Source: an uncultured Oscillospiraceae bacterium (GTDB lineage Bacteria; Bacillota; Clostridia; Oscillospirales; Oscillospiraceae). Taken from it: a DNA stretch of 13,498 nt. The stretch lies in NCBI GenBank assembly GCA_947631805.1, contig CANRNA010000025.1:1-13498 (forward strand), in the 5' to 3' direction. The notes beneath the pieces were generated by a model. That model did not search any database. It had not been told where the DNA came from and saw nothing but the letters and a program-made list of their open reading frames with translations. The translations under genes were made by a program, and so were the position numbers. The first letter of the stretch is position 1. Each line of letters starts with the position of its first letter. Shown piece after piece: positions 7,200 through 12,952 of the stretch.

Positions 7200-8054
7200 T
7201 CAAAGGGTCCGGAGGCAGTCATACTCCCCCCGGCGGCCCGGAGACAGATAAAACGCCTCGAAAGGCCCGCCCGGCACGTCCAGGCCCTCTCCGGGGCCGA
7301 TGCCCCAGCCGGGGTGCATCACCAGCTCCAGCTCCGCCCCCCGCCGGGCCGCCGCACGCTCCATGTCCGGCAGCAGACGGCGCACGCTCTCGTACTCCAT
7401 CCGGCCAGACAGCACCAGGCCCATGACCATGTTCCGCTTCTGGCCCATGGCCTTCATATACCGCCTGTCCCACAGGGCGAACACGTTCAGCACCAGGTTC
7501 TTCACCAGGTTGACCGGCCGTATCCTCCCCCACAGGCCGGGGTGGCGCAGATAGGGCCCCAAGGGCTCCCGGGCGTAGCGGATGTACTCCACAGGCAGGG
7601 CGTCCTGCCGCACCATGTCCCTTATCACGGCCATCACCAGGGGTATCATGTGCACGTGCTGGTGGCCGTCCAGCCGCAGGGGCCTGTCCCCCAGCAGAGG
7701 CCGGGTCCGGCGAAGCTGCTCGCCCAACTCCCGGCGAAGCTGCTCGCCCAGCTCCCGGCGCTTCGGCCCCAGGGAAAGGAGAAACAGCCGGAAAAAGGAC
7801 AGGCGGAACCGGCCGTCCCCATCCGCCAGCAGGGGTATCTCCCCCGGCGGGGACAGGCACAGCCCCTCCGTCACATTCAGATGCACCGCCCGGCGCACAT
7901 CCGGGTACGGCTCCAAAAGCGCCGCCGCCTTCTCAAGGGCCGGGGCGTTGGGCATGAGGCTCACGCCGGTGAGCCGCCCGGCCCGGCGGCAGTCCAGGAT
8001 ATGCTCCGACTGGGGCAGGGTGATGCCGAAATCGTCGGCATTAAAGAGCGTCAT
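7200..8054 (-). CDS. YdjC/ChbG/NaxD-family carbohydrate deacetylase
   Basis: The 284-residue protein has the YdjC-superfamily hallmarks: NADDFG at 5-10 (metal Asp), HLNVTEG at 58-64 (family HxxxTEG), DGHQHVHMIP at 129-138 (metal His pair), and a late MHPG with His247. Members remove acetyl groups from N-acetylated sugars: ChbG acts on chitobiose, HpnK on hopanoid-linked GlcNAc, and Francisella NaxD on undecaprenyl-phosphate GalNAc. The gene starts 14 bases inside the upstream GtrB-like gene, with its ribosome site GGAGGGAG inside that gene, so the two are probably made together. This favours a lipid-linked amino sugar as substrate over chito-oligosaccharide; the substrate is inference. Residues 100-115 contain two copies of RELGEQLR from a 24-bp tandem duplication, in a region between the catalytic motifs. 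No signal peptide is seen, so it should act in the cytoplasm. Confidence 0.92.
   Translation of the reverse strand: MTLFNADDFGITLPQSEHILDCRRAGRLTGVSLMPNAPALEKAAALLEPYPDVRRAVHLNVTEGLCLSPPGEIPLLADGDGRFRLSFFRLFLLSLGPKRRELGEQLRRELGEQLRRTRPLLGDRPLRLDGHQHVHMIPLVMAVIRDMVRQDALPVEYIRYAREPLGPYLRHPGLWGRIRPVNLVKNLVLNVFALWDRRYMKAMGQKRNMVMGLVLSGRMEYESVRRLLPDMERAAARRGAELELVMHPGWGIGPGEGLDVPGGPFEAFYLSPGRRGEYDCLRTL
7707..7754 (-). repeat. 24-bp tandem duplication inside the deacetylase gene
   Basis: Bases 7707-7730 and 7731-7754 are adjacent 24-base copies that differ at one base (a/g near each 3' end). They keep the frame and encode RELGEQLR twice in a charged helix of the YdjC-family deacetylase. The near-identity suggests a recent slippage or duplication event. 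Confidence 0.9.
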
Positions 8055-9006
8055 GATCCCGCTCCCTCCGGCTTGGCAGGCCGATGGTGCTGCTGACCAC
8101 GTACCGGTGCCGCCCCTTCACTTCCTCGTATATCTTGGCCACATAGCCGCCGATGATGCCCAAACTCAGCATCACGATGGAGCCGATGATGAGCTCGATG
8201 AGTATGACCGTGGTGAAGCCCTCCACCGCCCGGTGGGTGGCATAGGTCACCAGGCACTCGATGCCCTGTATCACCGCCAGGATAAGAAACAGCATCCCCA
8301 TGCCCATCACCAGGTAAAGGGGCTTGGTGGTGAAGGACACGATGGAGTTGACCGCGTATTTGATAAGGCCCATGGTGGTCCACTTGCTCTCCCCCTCGGC
8401 CCGCTCCTGGACCCGGAAGCCCACCGACGCGGTCCGATAGCCCACCCAGCCGGACAGGGCCCGGAAAAAGGTGCTGCGCTCCGGCAGCGCCACCAGGGCG
8501 TCTACCGCCTTGCGGTCCAGGAGCTTGAAGTCCGACGCCCGGGACATGTCCATCTTCACCGCCGCGCTCATGAGCTTATAGAAAATGGCGCTCATGCTCT
8601 TGTACAGGAAATTCTCCCGGCCCCGGTCCTCCTTCACGCCCTCGACGACCTCGAAGCCCTGCTCCCACAGCCGGTACATTCGCACCAGCGCCTGCACCGG
8701 GTGCTGCATGTCGCAGTCCATCACCGCGCAGCAGTCGCCTACCGCCGCCTCCAGCCCGGCGAATATGGCCGCCTCCTTGCCAAAGTTCCGGGAAAAGCGG
8801 ACGCCTCTGACCATATCCCAGTTCTCCGCCGCGGCGGCGATGGCCTCCCAGGTGCCGTCCCGGGAGCCGTCGTCCACGAAATAGACGGCGGCGGATATCT
8901 TCTCCCTGGTCATGGTCTCCCGCAGCGCCTGGGCCATGCGCCGGATATTGCCCGCCTCGTTGTAGGCGGGGATGATGATGGAAAGGGTCTCTCTCTCTGC
9001 GCTCAT
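8041..9006 (-). CDS. GtrB/CsbB-like polyprenyl-phosphate glycosyltransferase
   Basis: The 321-residue protein combines a GT2 domain with two C-terminal membrane helices (about 230-253 and 264-290), the GtrB/ArnC/DPM1-like architecture. Motifs are 'IIIPAYNEAGNI' at 10-21, VDDGSRDGT at 44-52, and MDCDMQHP at 96-103, the DxDxQHP form typical of enzymes that charge undecaprenyl phosphate. The helix pair ends in 'GGYVAKIYEEVKGR', as in the family. It should make an undecaprenyl-phosphate-linked monosaccharide at the inner membrane face. The ATG at 9006 has GGGAGG eight bases upstream; a nearby ATG at 9013 is out of frame and too close to that site. It is the first gene of the operon, behind a perfect consensus promoter, and its end overlaps the deacetylase gene by 14 bases. 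No GtrA-type flippase gene is visible in the window. Confidence 0.94.
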   Translation of the reverse strand: MSAERETLSIIIPAYNEAGNIRRMAQALRETMTREKISAAVYFVDDGSRDGTWEAIAAAAENWDMVRGVRFSRNFGKEAAIFAGLEAAVGDCCAVMDCDMQHPVQALVRMYRLWEQGFEVVEGVKEDRGRENFLYKSMSAIFYKLMSAAVKMDMSRASDFKLLDRKAVDALVALPERSTFFRALSGWVGYRTASVGFRVQERAEGESKWTTMGLIKYAVNSIVSFTTKPLYLVMGMGMLFLILAVIQGIECLVTYATHRAVEGFTTVILIELIIGSIVMLSLGIIGGYVAKIYEEVKGRHRYVVSSTIGLPSRRERDHDAL

Positions 9007-9036
9007 TTTTCATCCCTCCCGGGCATTATGCCAGCT

Positions 9037-9048
9037 TAATTATAATTA
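9037..9048. repeat. 12-bp AT palindrome over the -10 of the glycan-operon promoter
   Basis: TAATTATAATTA is a perfect palindrome and contains the -10 hexamer TATAAT on both strands. It could be simply a strong melting region or a small operator; the sequence alone does not distinguish these. Confidence 0.5.
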
Positions 9049-9067
9049 GAATGGAAACCGCTGTCAA
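9039..9067 (-). promoter_or_regulatory. Perfect consensus sigma-A promoter of the glycan operon
   Basis: On the minus strand TTGACA (9067-9062), exactly 17 bases, then TATAAT (9044-9039): twelve of twelve consensus positions at optimal spacing. Transcription should start near 9032, leaving a leader of about 25 bases before the GtrB-like ATG. The -35 begins within the U-tract of the terminator of the preceding gene (TTTCTTGACA). Confidence 0.88.
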
Positions 9068-9100
9068 GAAAGACGGCGGGCGCGTGGGCGTCCGCCGTCT
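9066..9100 (-). terminator. Intrinsic terminator of the flavodiiron gene
   Basis: Beginning 17 bases past the flavodiiron stop, the minus strand folds into a 9-bp stem, AGACGGCGG (9071-9079 on plus) paired with CCGCCGTCT (9092-9100), with a 12-base loop, followed by TTTCTT. It should insulate the glycan operon from upstream read-through. Confidence 0.78.
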
Positions 9101-9116
9101 GTATCCGCTTTGTCCG

Positions 9117-10280
9117 TCAGGCCAATATGGCGTCGGCCAGGGCCTCCAGGGCGGGCCGGTCGCCGGTCTTCAGGGAGGAGGTGATGGTGACAACCGGCTC
9201 CACCTCGGTGATGTTCTTCATCCCGGCCACGATGGCCTTCATGGTCTTGGCGGCGGAGGGGGCCCAGGAGCCGTTTTGCAGATAGCCCACCTTCCGGTTC
9301 TGATACGCCTTGGACGCCAGGTGGTGGAGGAAGTCGTCCATAGGCGGGAACACCCCCGCGTCGTAGGAGGCGGCGGCCAGGATAAGCTTGTCATAGCGGA
9401 AGGCGTCCTCCACGGCCTCGGCCATGTCGTCCCGGGACAGGTCGAAGACGGAAACCTTCTTAGCCCCCTTTTCCACCAGGATGTCCCGCAGGGCCTCCAC
9501 GGCCTTCATGGTGTTGCCGTGGATGGAGGCGCAGGCGATGGTGACGCCGTCGTCCTCAGGCTCATAGCTGCTCCAGAGCTGATACTTGCCGATATAGTAC
9601 CCCAGGTCCTCCGTCAGGATGGGCCCATGGAGGGGGCAGATGACGTTCACCGGCGCGCCGGAGAGCTTTTTCAGCAGCGTCTGGACCGGGCCGCCGTACT
9701 TGCCCACGATGTTGAAGTAATACCGCCGGGCCTCGCATGTCCAGTCCTCGTGCGCGTGGCGCACGCCGAACTTTCCGAAGGCGTCCGCGGAAAACAGGAT
9801 GCCCTCGCTCGTCTCAAAGCTCACCATGGCCTCCGGCCAGTGGACCATCGGGGCCAGGAAGAACTGCAGCGTGTGCGTCCCCAGGCAGAGGGTGTCCCCC
9901 TCGCCCACGGTGACGAGCCTCTCGGCGGGCATGGACAGGGTCTCGAAAAACTGGGGCAGCATGGCAAAGGTCTTCTTGTTGCCCACCAGCTTCATGGCCG
10001 GATAGCGCTCCGCCAGAAGCTGGATGCTCCCGGCGTGGTCCGGCTCCAGGTGGTGGATGACCAGATAATCCGGCTGCTTGTCCCCCAGGGCCTCGGTCAC
10101 GTTCTCCAGCCAGGTGACGGCGCCCCGCTTGTCCACCGTGTCCGTGATGGCTATCTTCTCGTCGAAGATGATATAGGAGTTGTAGGCCATGCCGTTGGGC
10201 ACGTGGTACTGGCTCTCGAACAGGTCGATGGTCTCGTCGTCCACGCCCACGTAGGCGACAGACTTGGTGATAAGTTCCAT
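9117..10280 (-). CDS. fprA: Flavodiiron protein (FprA-type O2/NO reductase)
   Basis: The 387-residue protein has the two-domain class A flavodiiron layout. The metallo-beta-lactamase-like domain (about 1-240) shows the diiron ligands: H77-x-E79-x-D81-H82 in HHLEPDH, H147 in 'PMVHWPE', D166 in 'SADAFG', and H218 in 'CPLHGP'. The flavodoxin domain (about 245-387) starts with 'ASIHGNTMKA', the FMN phosphate-binding loop. Family members reduce O2 to water or NO to N2O in the cytoplasm of anaerobes, protecting them from oxygen or nitrosative stress. No fused rubredoxin or flavin-reductase domain is present and no partner gene is adjacent. The ATG at 10280 is preferred, with GGAGG 11 bases upstream; an earlier TTG at 10304 lacks a ribosome site. 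It has its own promoter and terminator, so it is monocistronic and divergent from the small membrane protein gene. Confidence 0.95.
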   Translation of the reverse strand: MELITKSVAYVGVDDETIDLFESQYHVPNGMAYNSYIIFDEKIAITDTVDKRGAVTWLENVTEALGDKQPDYLVIHHLEPDHAGSIQLLAERYPAMKLVGNKKTFAMLPQFFETLSMPAERLVTVGEGDTLCLGTHTLQFFLAPMVHWPEAMVSFETSEGILFSADAFGKFGVRHAHEDWTCEARRYYFNIVGKYGGPVQTLLKKLSGAPVNVICPLHGPILTEDLGYYIGKYQLWSSYEPEDDGVTIACASIHGNTMKAVEALRDILVEKGAKKVSVFDLSRDDMAEAVEDAFRYDKLILAAASYDAGVFPPMDDFLHHLASKAYQNRKVGYLQNGSWAPSAAKTMKAIVAGMKNITEVEPVVTITSSLKTGDRPALEALADAILA

Positions 10281-10314
10281 GGTGGTGATATCCTCCGAAT
10301 CCAAAACATCTTTA

Positions 10315-10352
10315 AGGGCAAACTATATACAGGTAATATAGCATTTTGCCCT
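10315..10352. promoter_or_regulatory. Nested inverted repeat over the flavodiiron promoter (candidate operator)
   Basis: Outer arms AGGGCAAA (10315-10322) and TTTGCCCT (10345-10352) and inner arms CTATAT (10323-10328) and ATATAG (10336-10341) are perfect inverted pairs. They bracket the -10 at 10335-10340, placing the element on the promoter rather than in the transcript. It does not match a regulator site I recognise. Confidence 0.5.
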
Positions 10353-10363
10353 CCGTTTGTAAA
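10335..10363 (-). promoter_or_regulatory. Promoter of the flavodiiron gene
   Basis: Minus strand TTTACA (10363-10358), 17 bases, TATATT (10340-10335), with TGC directly before the -10 (extended -10). Five of six consensus matches in each hexamer. A start near 10328 gives a leader of about 48 bases. Confidence 0.75.
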
Positions 10364-10376
10364 GCGGGAAAAGGGA

Positions 10377-10405
10377 TTGCCATTTGCCCGCGGATATGAT
10401 AGATT
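10377..10405 (+). promoter_or_regulatory. Candidate promoter of the small membrane protein gene
   Basis: TTGCCA (10377-10382), 17 bases, TAGATT (10400-10405) on the plus strand. The -35 matches five and the -10 four consensus positions. A start near 10412 would leave a leader of about 47 bases containing an imperfect A/T-rich inverted repeat around 10412-10432. Confidence 0.42.
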
Positions 10406-10458
10406 ATGGTCAGCAAGAAAATTTTTCCTGCTACTCAACAAAGAGAAGGAGATACATT

Positions 10459-10875
10459 ATGAACAAACCCAACGCTCTGCTGAAGGTGGTCAGCATCCTG
10501 CACATCGTCTTCAGCTCCATCGCCATCGTGCTGGTCCTTATCCTGTCCACCTTTGCCGGCTCCCTGGTGAGCATGCTCTATGACGCCGCCGGTGTCTCCG
10601 GCGGTGTCGGCGCGGGCTTTCTGACCGGCGGCACGCTGTTCGTGGCGGCCATCGCGGGCAGCCTGCTGAACCTGGTGGCGGGCATCCTGGGCCTGAAGTG
10701 CCGGGTCACCGGCTGCCGGGTCCTGGGCATCATCCTGCTGGTGTGCACCGTCATCGAGACCGTGCTGGGCATTTCCGCCTTCGACGGGGCGGCCACCGTC
10801 ATCGTGATGGTCCTGCTGCGGCTGATCATGCCCATCCTGTACGTGTGGGGCGCGTTCAAGCAGCCCAAGGCGTAA
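10459..10875 (+). CDS. Small four-helix membrane protein of unknown function
   Basis: The 138-residue protein starts at an ATG with AAGGAG seven bases upstream. It is almost entirely hydrophobic, with four predicted helices at about residues 8-33, 54-77, 90-108 and 109-131, and a short charged tail (AFKQPKA). The loop between helices 2 and 3 (LKCRVTGCR) holds two Cys. The layout resembles small Firmicutes membrane proteins of the kind often labelled DUF4064-like, but I do not recognise it with certainty and no catalytic motif is visible. It is divergent from the flavodiiron gene, sharing a 178-base intergenic region, and ends just before a strong bidirectional terminator, so it appears to be a single-gene unit. 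A link to oxygen stress through the shared region is possible but unsupported beyond position. Confidence 0.85.
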   Translation: MNKPNALLKVVSILHIVFSSIAIVLVLILSTFAGSLVSMLYDAAGVSGGVGAGFLTGGTLFVAAIAGSLLNLVAGILGLKCRVTGCRVLGIILLVCTVIETVLGISAFDGAATVIVMVLLRLIMPILYVWGAFKQPKA

Positions 10876-10899
10876 GAAGGCAGGGCCCTCAAAAAGCAG

Positions 10900-10928
10900 T
10901 AAGCCGACGGCCGGTGGCCGTCGGCTTA
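10900..10928. terminator. Bidirectional terminator between convergent genes
   Basis: A perfect 13-bp stem (TAAGCCGACGGCC / GGCCGTCGGCTTA) with a 3-base loop is followed on the plus strand by TTCCTTTT and on the minus strand, four bases past the stem, by TTTTT. It can end both the membrane-protein transcript and the DUF5655-type transcript. Confidence 0.88.
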
Positions 10929-10960
10929 TTCCTTTTAGCGCGTCGAAGGGCCGTTTCTCC

Positions 10961-11338
10961 TCATTTCACGGCGGCGAAAAGGGCCGCCTCCTTCACCCAG
11001 TTCATCAGCTCGTCGTCTATCTCCTCCGGTCCGGCGATGAGCACGTGGTGGGTCCACCGCTCCGGATAGGGCTCCGCCGCCCCGTCGATGCGCGGGCTGT
11101 CCAGCCGCCTTCGCAGGCCGAAGGTGACGGTGATATACACCGGGGGCCGCTCCGCCTTCCGCCGCACAGGCAGCAGGGACACGAAGGCGAAATTGTGCCG
11201 GTTTGAAAAGGATATCTGCGTTTTTTGCACCTTGACGCGCACGTCGTCTATCTCCGCCATCACCCGGCTCTCAAAGGCCTCGTACAGCTCCAGGGTCCCG
11301 GGTTTTCCGGCGAAAAACAGCGCCGCCTCCTCCGTCAT
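10961..11338 (-). CDS. DUF5655-type small protein
   Basis: The 125-residue cytoplasmic protein matches, from memory of the family, clostridial proteins annotated as containing DUF5655: an N-terminal 'ALFFAGKPGTLELYEAFE', a central 'VKVQKTQISFSNRHNFAFVSL', then 'VTFGLRRRLDSPRID' and 'EPYPERWTHHVLI', ending in 'DDELMNWVKEAA'. The fold resembles small domains that are fused to restriction-like or transport-related proteins in other bacteria, but no biochemical function is established and I assign none. The start at 11338 has a G-rich ribosome site (AAGGGGGG) about 9 bases upstream; an in-frame ATG at 11362 lies directly on the TATAAT of the probable promoter and lacks a ribosome site. The gene is convergent with the membrane-protein gene and divergent from the sortase gene. 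Confidence 0.83.
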   Translation of the reverse strand: MTEEAALFFAGKPGTLELYEAFESRVMAEIDDVRVKVQKTQISFSNRHNFAFVSLLPVRRKAERPPVYITVTFGLRRRLDSPRIDGAAEPYPERWTHHVLIAGPEEIDDELMNWVKEAALFAAVK

Positions 11339-11362
11339 GGACCGCGCCCCCCTTCCGGCCAT

Positions 11363-11368
11363 ATTATA
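11363..11368 (-). promoter_or_regulatory. Candidate -10 element of the DUF5655-type gene
   Basis: The minus strand reads TATAAT at 11368-11363 inside GATATATAATATGG, at an appropriate distance from the ATG at 11338. No convincing -35 is found at 16-18 bases, so the promoter is incomplete by consensus or activator-dependent. Confidence 0.4.
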
Positions 11369-11390
11369 TATCGGTACAGACGCAAAAAGA

Positions 11391-11419
11391 TTGCAAAACG
11401 GTTACAAACGTGTTATACT
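11391..11419 (+). promoter_or_regulatory. Promoter of the sortase gene
   Basis: TTGCAA (11391-11396), 17 bases, TATACT (11414-11419), preceded by TGT to give an extended -10. Transcription should begin near 11426, about 54 bases before the ATG. Confidence 0.72.
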
Positions 11420-11479
11420 GATAAAAACCGACCCGTCCGCCCACGCGGCGGCGGCTGAGCGCGAGAACAGGAGGCAGTT

Positions 11480-12898
11480 ATGGCAGAGGGTGGACGCCAT
11501 TTGAGCGCCAGCGGCGACGGACAGCCTGAACAGCCGTCCCGCCGTTCGAGCGAACGTGATATAGATTGGGAGGACACGTCCTGGCTGGAAGAGGAAGAGG
11601 CGCCTCCCCGCCGTTCCCGGCAGGTCCGGCGGGAGGAGATGGACTGGCAGGAGGACGAACAGCCCCGCCAGCGCCAGGCCCAGCCCCGGCGGCAGGCCCG
11701 GCGGGAGGATGCCTGGCAGGAGGACGAGCGGCCCCGCCAGCGCCAGACCCAGCCCCGCCGTCCCGTCCGACAGGAGGACGTGGACTGGCAGGAGGAGGAA
11801 CGGCCCCGGCGGCAGCGTCCCCCCCAGGATGCCCCCCGCCAGCGTCAGCAGGCGGCCCGGCAGCCCGTCCGGCAAAACGGCCAGCCCCAGCGGCGGCCCC
11901 GGCCCCAGACCTGGGAAGAGGAGGAACCGCCCCGGCGGCCCCGGCAGCAGGCCCCCCGACAGCAGGCTCCCCGGCAGCAGAGCCGCCAGCGGGCCTACGA
12001 GCCCCAGGAGGAGCCCTGGCGGGACAGCGGGCGCGGCCGGTCCCGGCGGCAGGTGGAGGTGGAACCCCCCGCTTATGAATACCATCGGCGGCGGGGCCTG
12101 CAAAAGCGGAGCATCCCTCTCATCCTGCTGGTCATCGTGCTGGTGGGCGGCGTGCTCTTCGCGGGCGGAAAGCTCATGAGCATCATGCTGGACTACCGCC
12201 GTGACCGGGCCGCCTACAGCGACCTGGCCGACGCCGTGCTCTCCGGCCTGGCGGAGCCGGACGCCACCCCCGACCCCAACGCCCCCGTCTCCGGCGACGA
12301 CGACACGCCCCAGGCCCCTGCGTACAACCTGCCCATCTCCGTGGACTGGGATTCCGTCCGCAGCATGAACAGCGAGATCATCGGCTGGCTGTACAGTCCG
12401 GGCACCATGATAAACTATCCGGTGATGCAGACCTCCGACAACGACTATTACCTGCACCGGGGCCCCGACCGTCAGCCCAACACCTCCGGATCGCTCTTCG
12501 CCGACCCCGCGTCCACCACGGGGGTGCTCCACAGCAATTTCATCATCTACGGCCACAACATGAAGGACGGCTCCATGTTCGCCTCCATCGAGCAGTATGT
12601 GAACGTGAGCTACTATGAGCAGCACCCGGTCATGTATTTCCTGACCCCGGAGGTCAACTACCGGGTGGACATCATCGCCGGGCACATCGTGGAGTCCACG
12701 CTGAACAACTACCCCGGCTATTTCTCCACCGACGCGGACTACCAGAACTATCTGAACACCATCACCTCCAGCTCCTTCTTCCGCACCACGGCCAACGTGA
12801 GCACCCAGTACCAGCTCATCACCATGTCCACCTGCGACTACTCCGGCGGGTACGCCGACCCCCGGTTTTTGCTCCACGGCCTGCTGGTCCCGGTGTGA
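11480..12898 (+). CDS. srtB: Class B sortase with a long disordered cytoplasmic N-terminal tail
   Basis: The 472-residue protein starts at an ATG with AGGAGG five bases upstream. Residues 1 to about 205 are a Gln/Arg/Pro/Glu-rich disordered tail with repeated (D/A)WQE(D/E)E units followed by basic PR-Q-R blocks. One membrane helix lies at about 211-233 (SIPLILLVIVLVGGVLFAGG), giving a type II topology. A Pro/Asp-rich linker leads to the sortase domain (about 275-472), with catalytic His359 (IYGHNM), Cys452 (MSTCDY) and Arg462 (DPRFLLHG), the class B pattern. Sortases cleave a sorting signal on exported proteins and join them to peptidoglycan or to pilin subunits. The usual class B enzyme is about 230-280 residues, so the 200-residue tail is extra. 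No LPxTG-like substrate is complete in the window; the large surface protein at the left edge is a possible substrate, but its C-terminus is not visible. Confidence 0.93.
   Translation: MAEGGRHLSASGDGQPEQPSRRSSERDIDWEDTSWLEEEEAPPRRSRQVRREEMDWQEDEQPRQRQAQPRRQARREDAWQEDERPRQRQTQPRRPVRQEDVDWQEEERPRRQRPPQDAPRQRQQAARQPVRQNGQPQRRPRPQTWEEEEPPRRPRQQAPRQQAPRQQSRQRAYEPQEEPWRDSGRGRSRRQVEVEPPAYEYHRRRGLQKRSIPLILLVIVLVGGVLFAGGKLMSIMLDYRRDRAAYSDLADAVLSGLAEPDATPDPNAPVSGDDDTPQAPAYNLPISVDWDSVRSMNSEIIGWLYSPGTMINYPVMQTSDNDYYLHRGPDRQPNTSGSLFADPASTTGVLHSNFIIYGHNMKDGSMFASIEQYVNVSYYEQHPVMYFLTPEVNYRVDIIAGHIVESTLNNYPGYFSTDADYQNYLNTITSSSFFRTTANVSTQYQLITMSTCDYSGGYADPRFLLHGLLVPV
11642..11850 (+). repeat. 69/72-bp tandem repeats in the sortase tail
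   Basis: Units begin at 11642, 11711 and 11783 and encode DWQEDEQPRQRQ, AWQEDERPRQRQ and DWQEEERPRRQR, each followed by further Pro/Arg/Gln. Units one and two (23 and 24 codons) match closely through the first 17 codons; the third diverges after about 10. A degenerate earlier copy surrounds the Trp at residue 35. Confidence 0.85.
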
Positions 12899-12914
12899 CT
12901 TTTCCAAAAAAATT

Positions 12915-12940
12915 GCCCGGACGGGTGCTCCCGTCCGGGC
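12915..12940. terminator. Bidirectional terminator between the sortase and YfhO-family genes
   Basis: A perfect 11-bp stem (GCCCGGACGGG / CCCGTCCGGGC) has a 4-base loop. On the minus strand it is followed by AATTTTTTT, an excellent intrinsic terminator for the YfhO-family gene; on the plus strand only GTTTCGT follows, so it is weaker for the sortase. Confidence 0.85.
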
Positions 12941-12952
12941 GTTTCGTACGTC

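Noticed and set aside
7582..10583. Plus-strand open frames at 7582-9039 and 9051-10583
   Set aside because: They are antisense to the GtrB-like, deacetylase and flavodiiron genes and run across clear promoter and terminator signals.
11642..11850. Possible CRISPR-like direct repeats
   Set aside because: The 69/72-bp units are contiguous, in frame and protein-coding, with no unique spacers.
11402..12907. 501-codon minus-strand open frame opposite the sortase
   Set aside because: The sortase frame has all three catalytic residues and a good promoter and ribosome site; the antisense translation is Gly/Val/Leu-rich filler.
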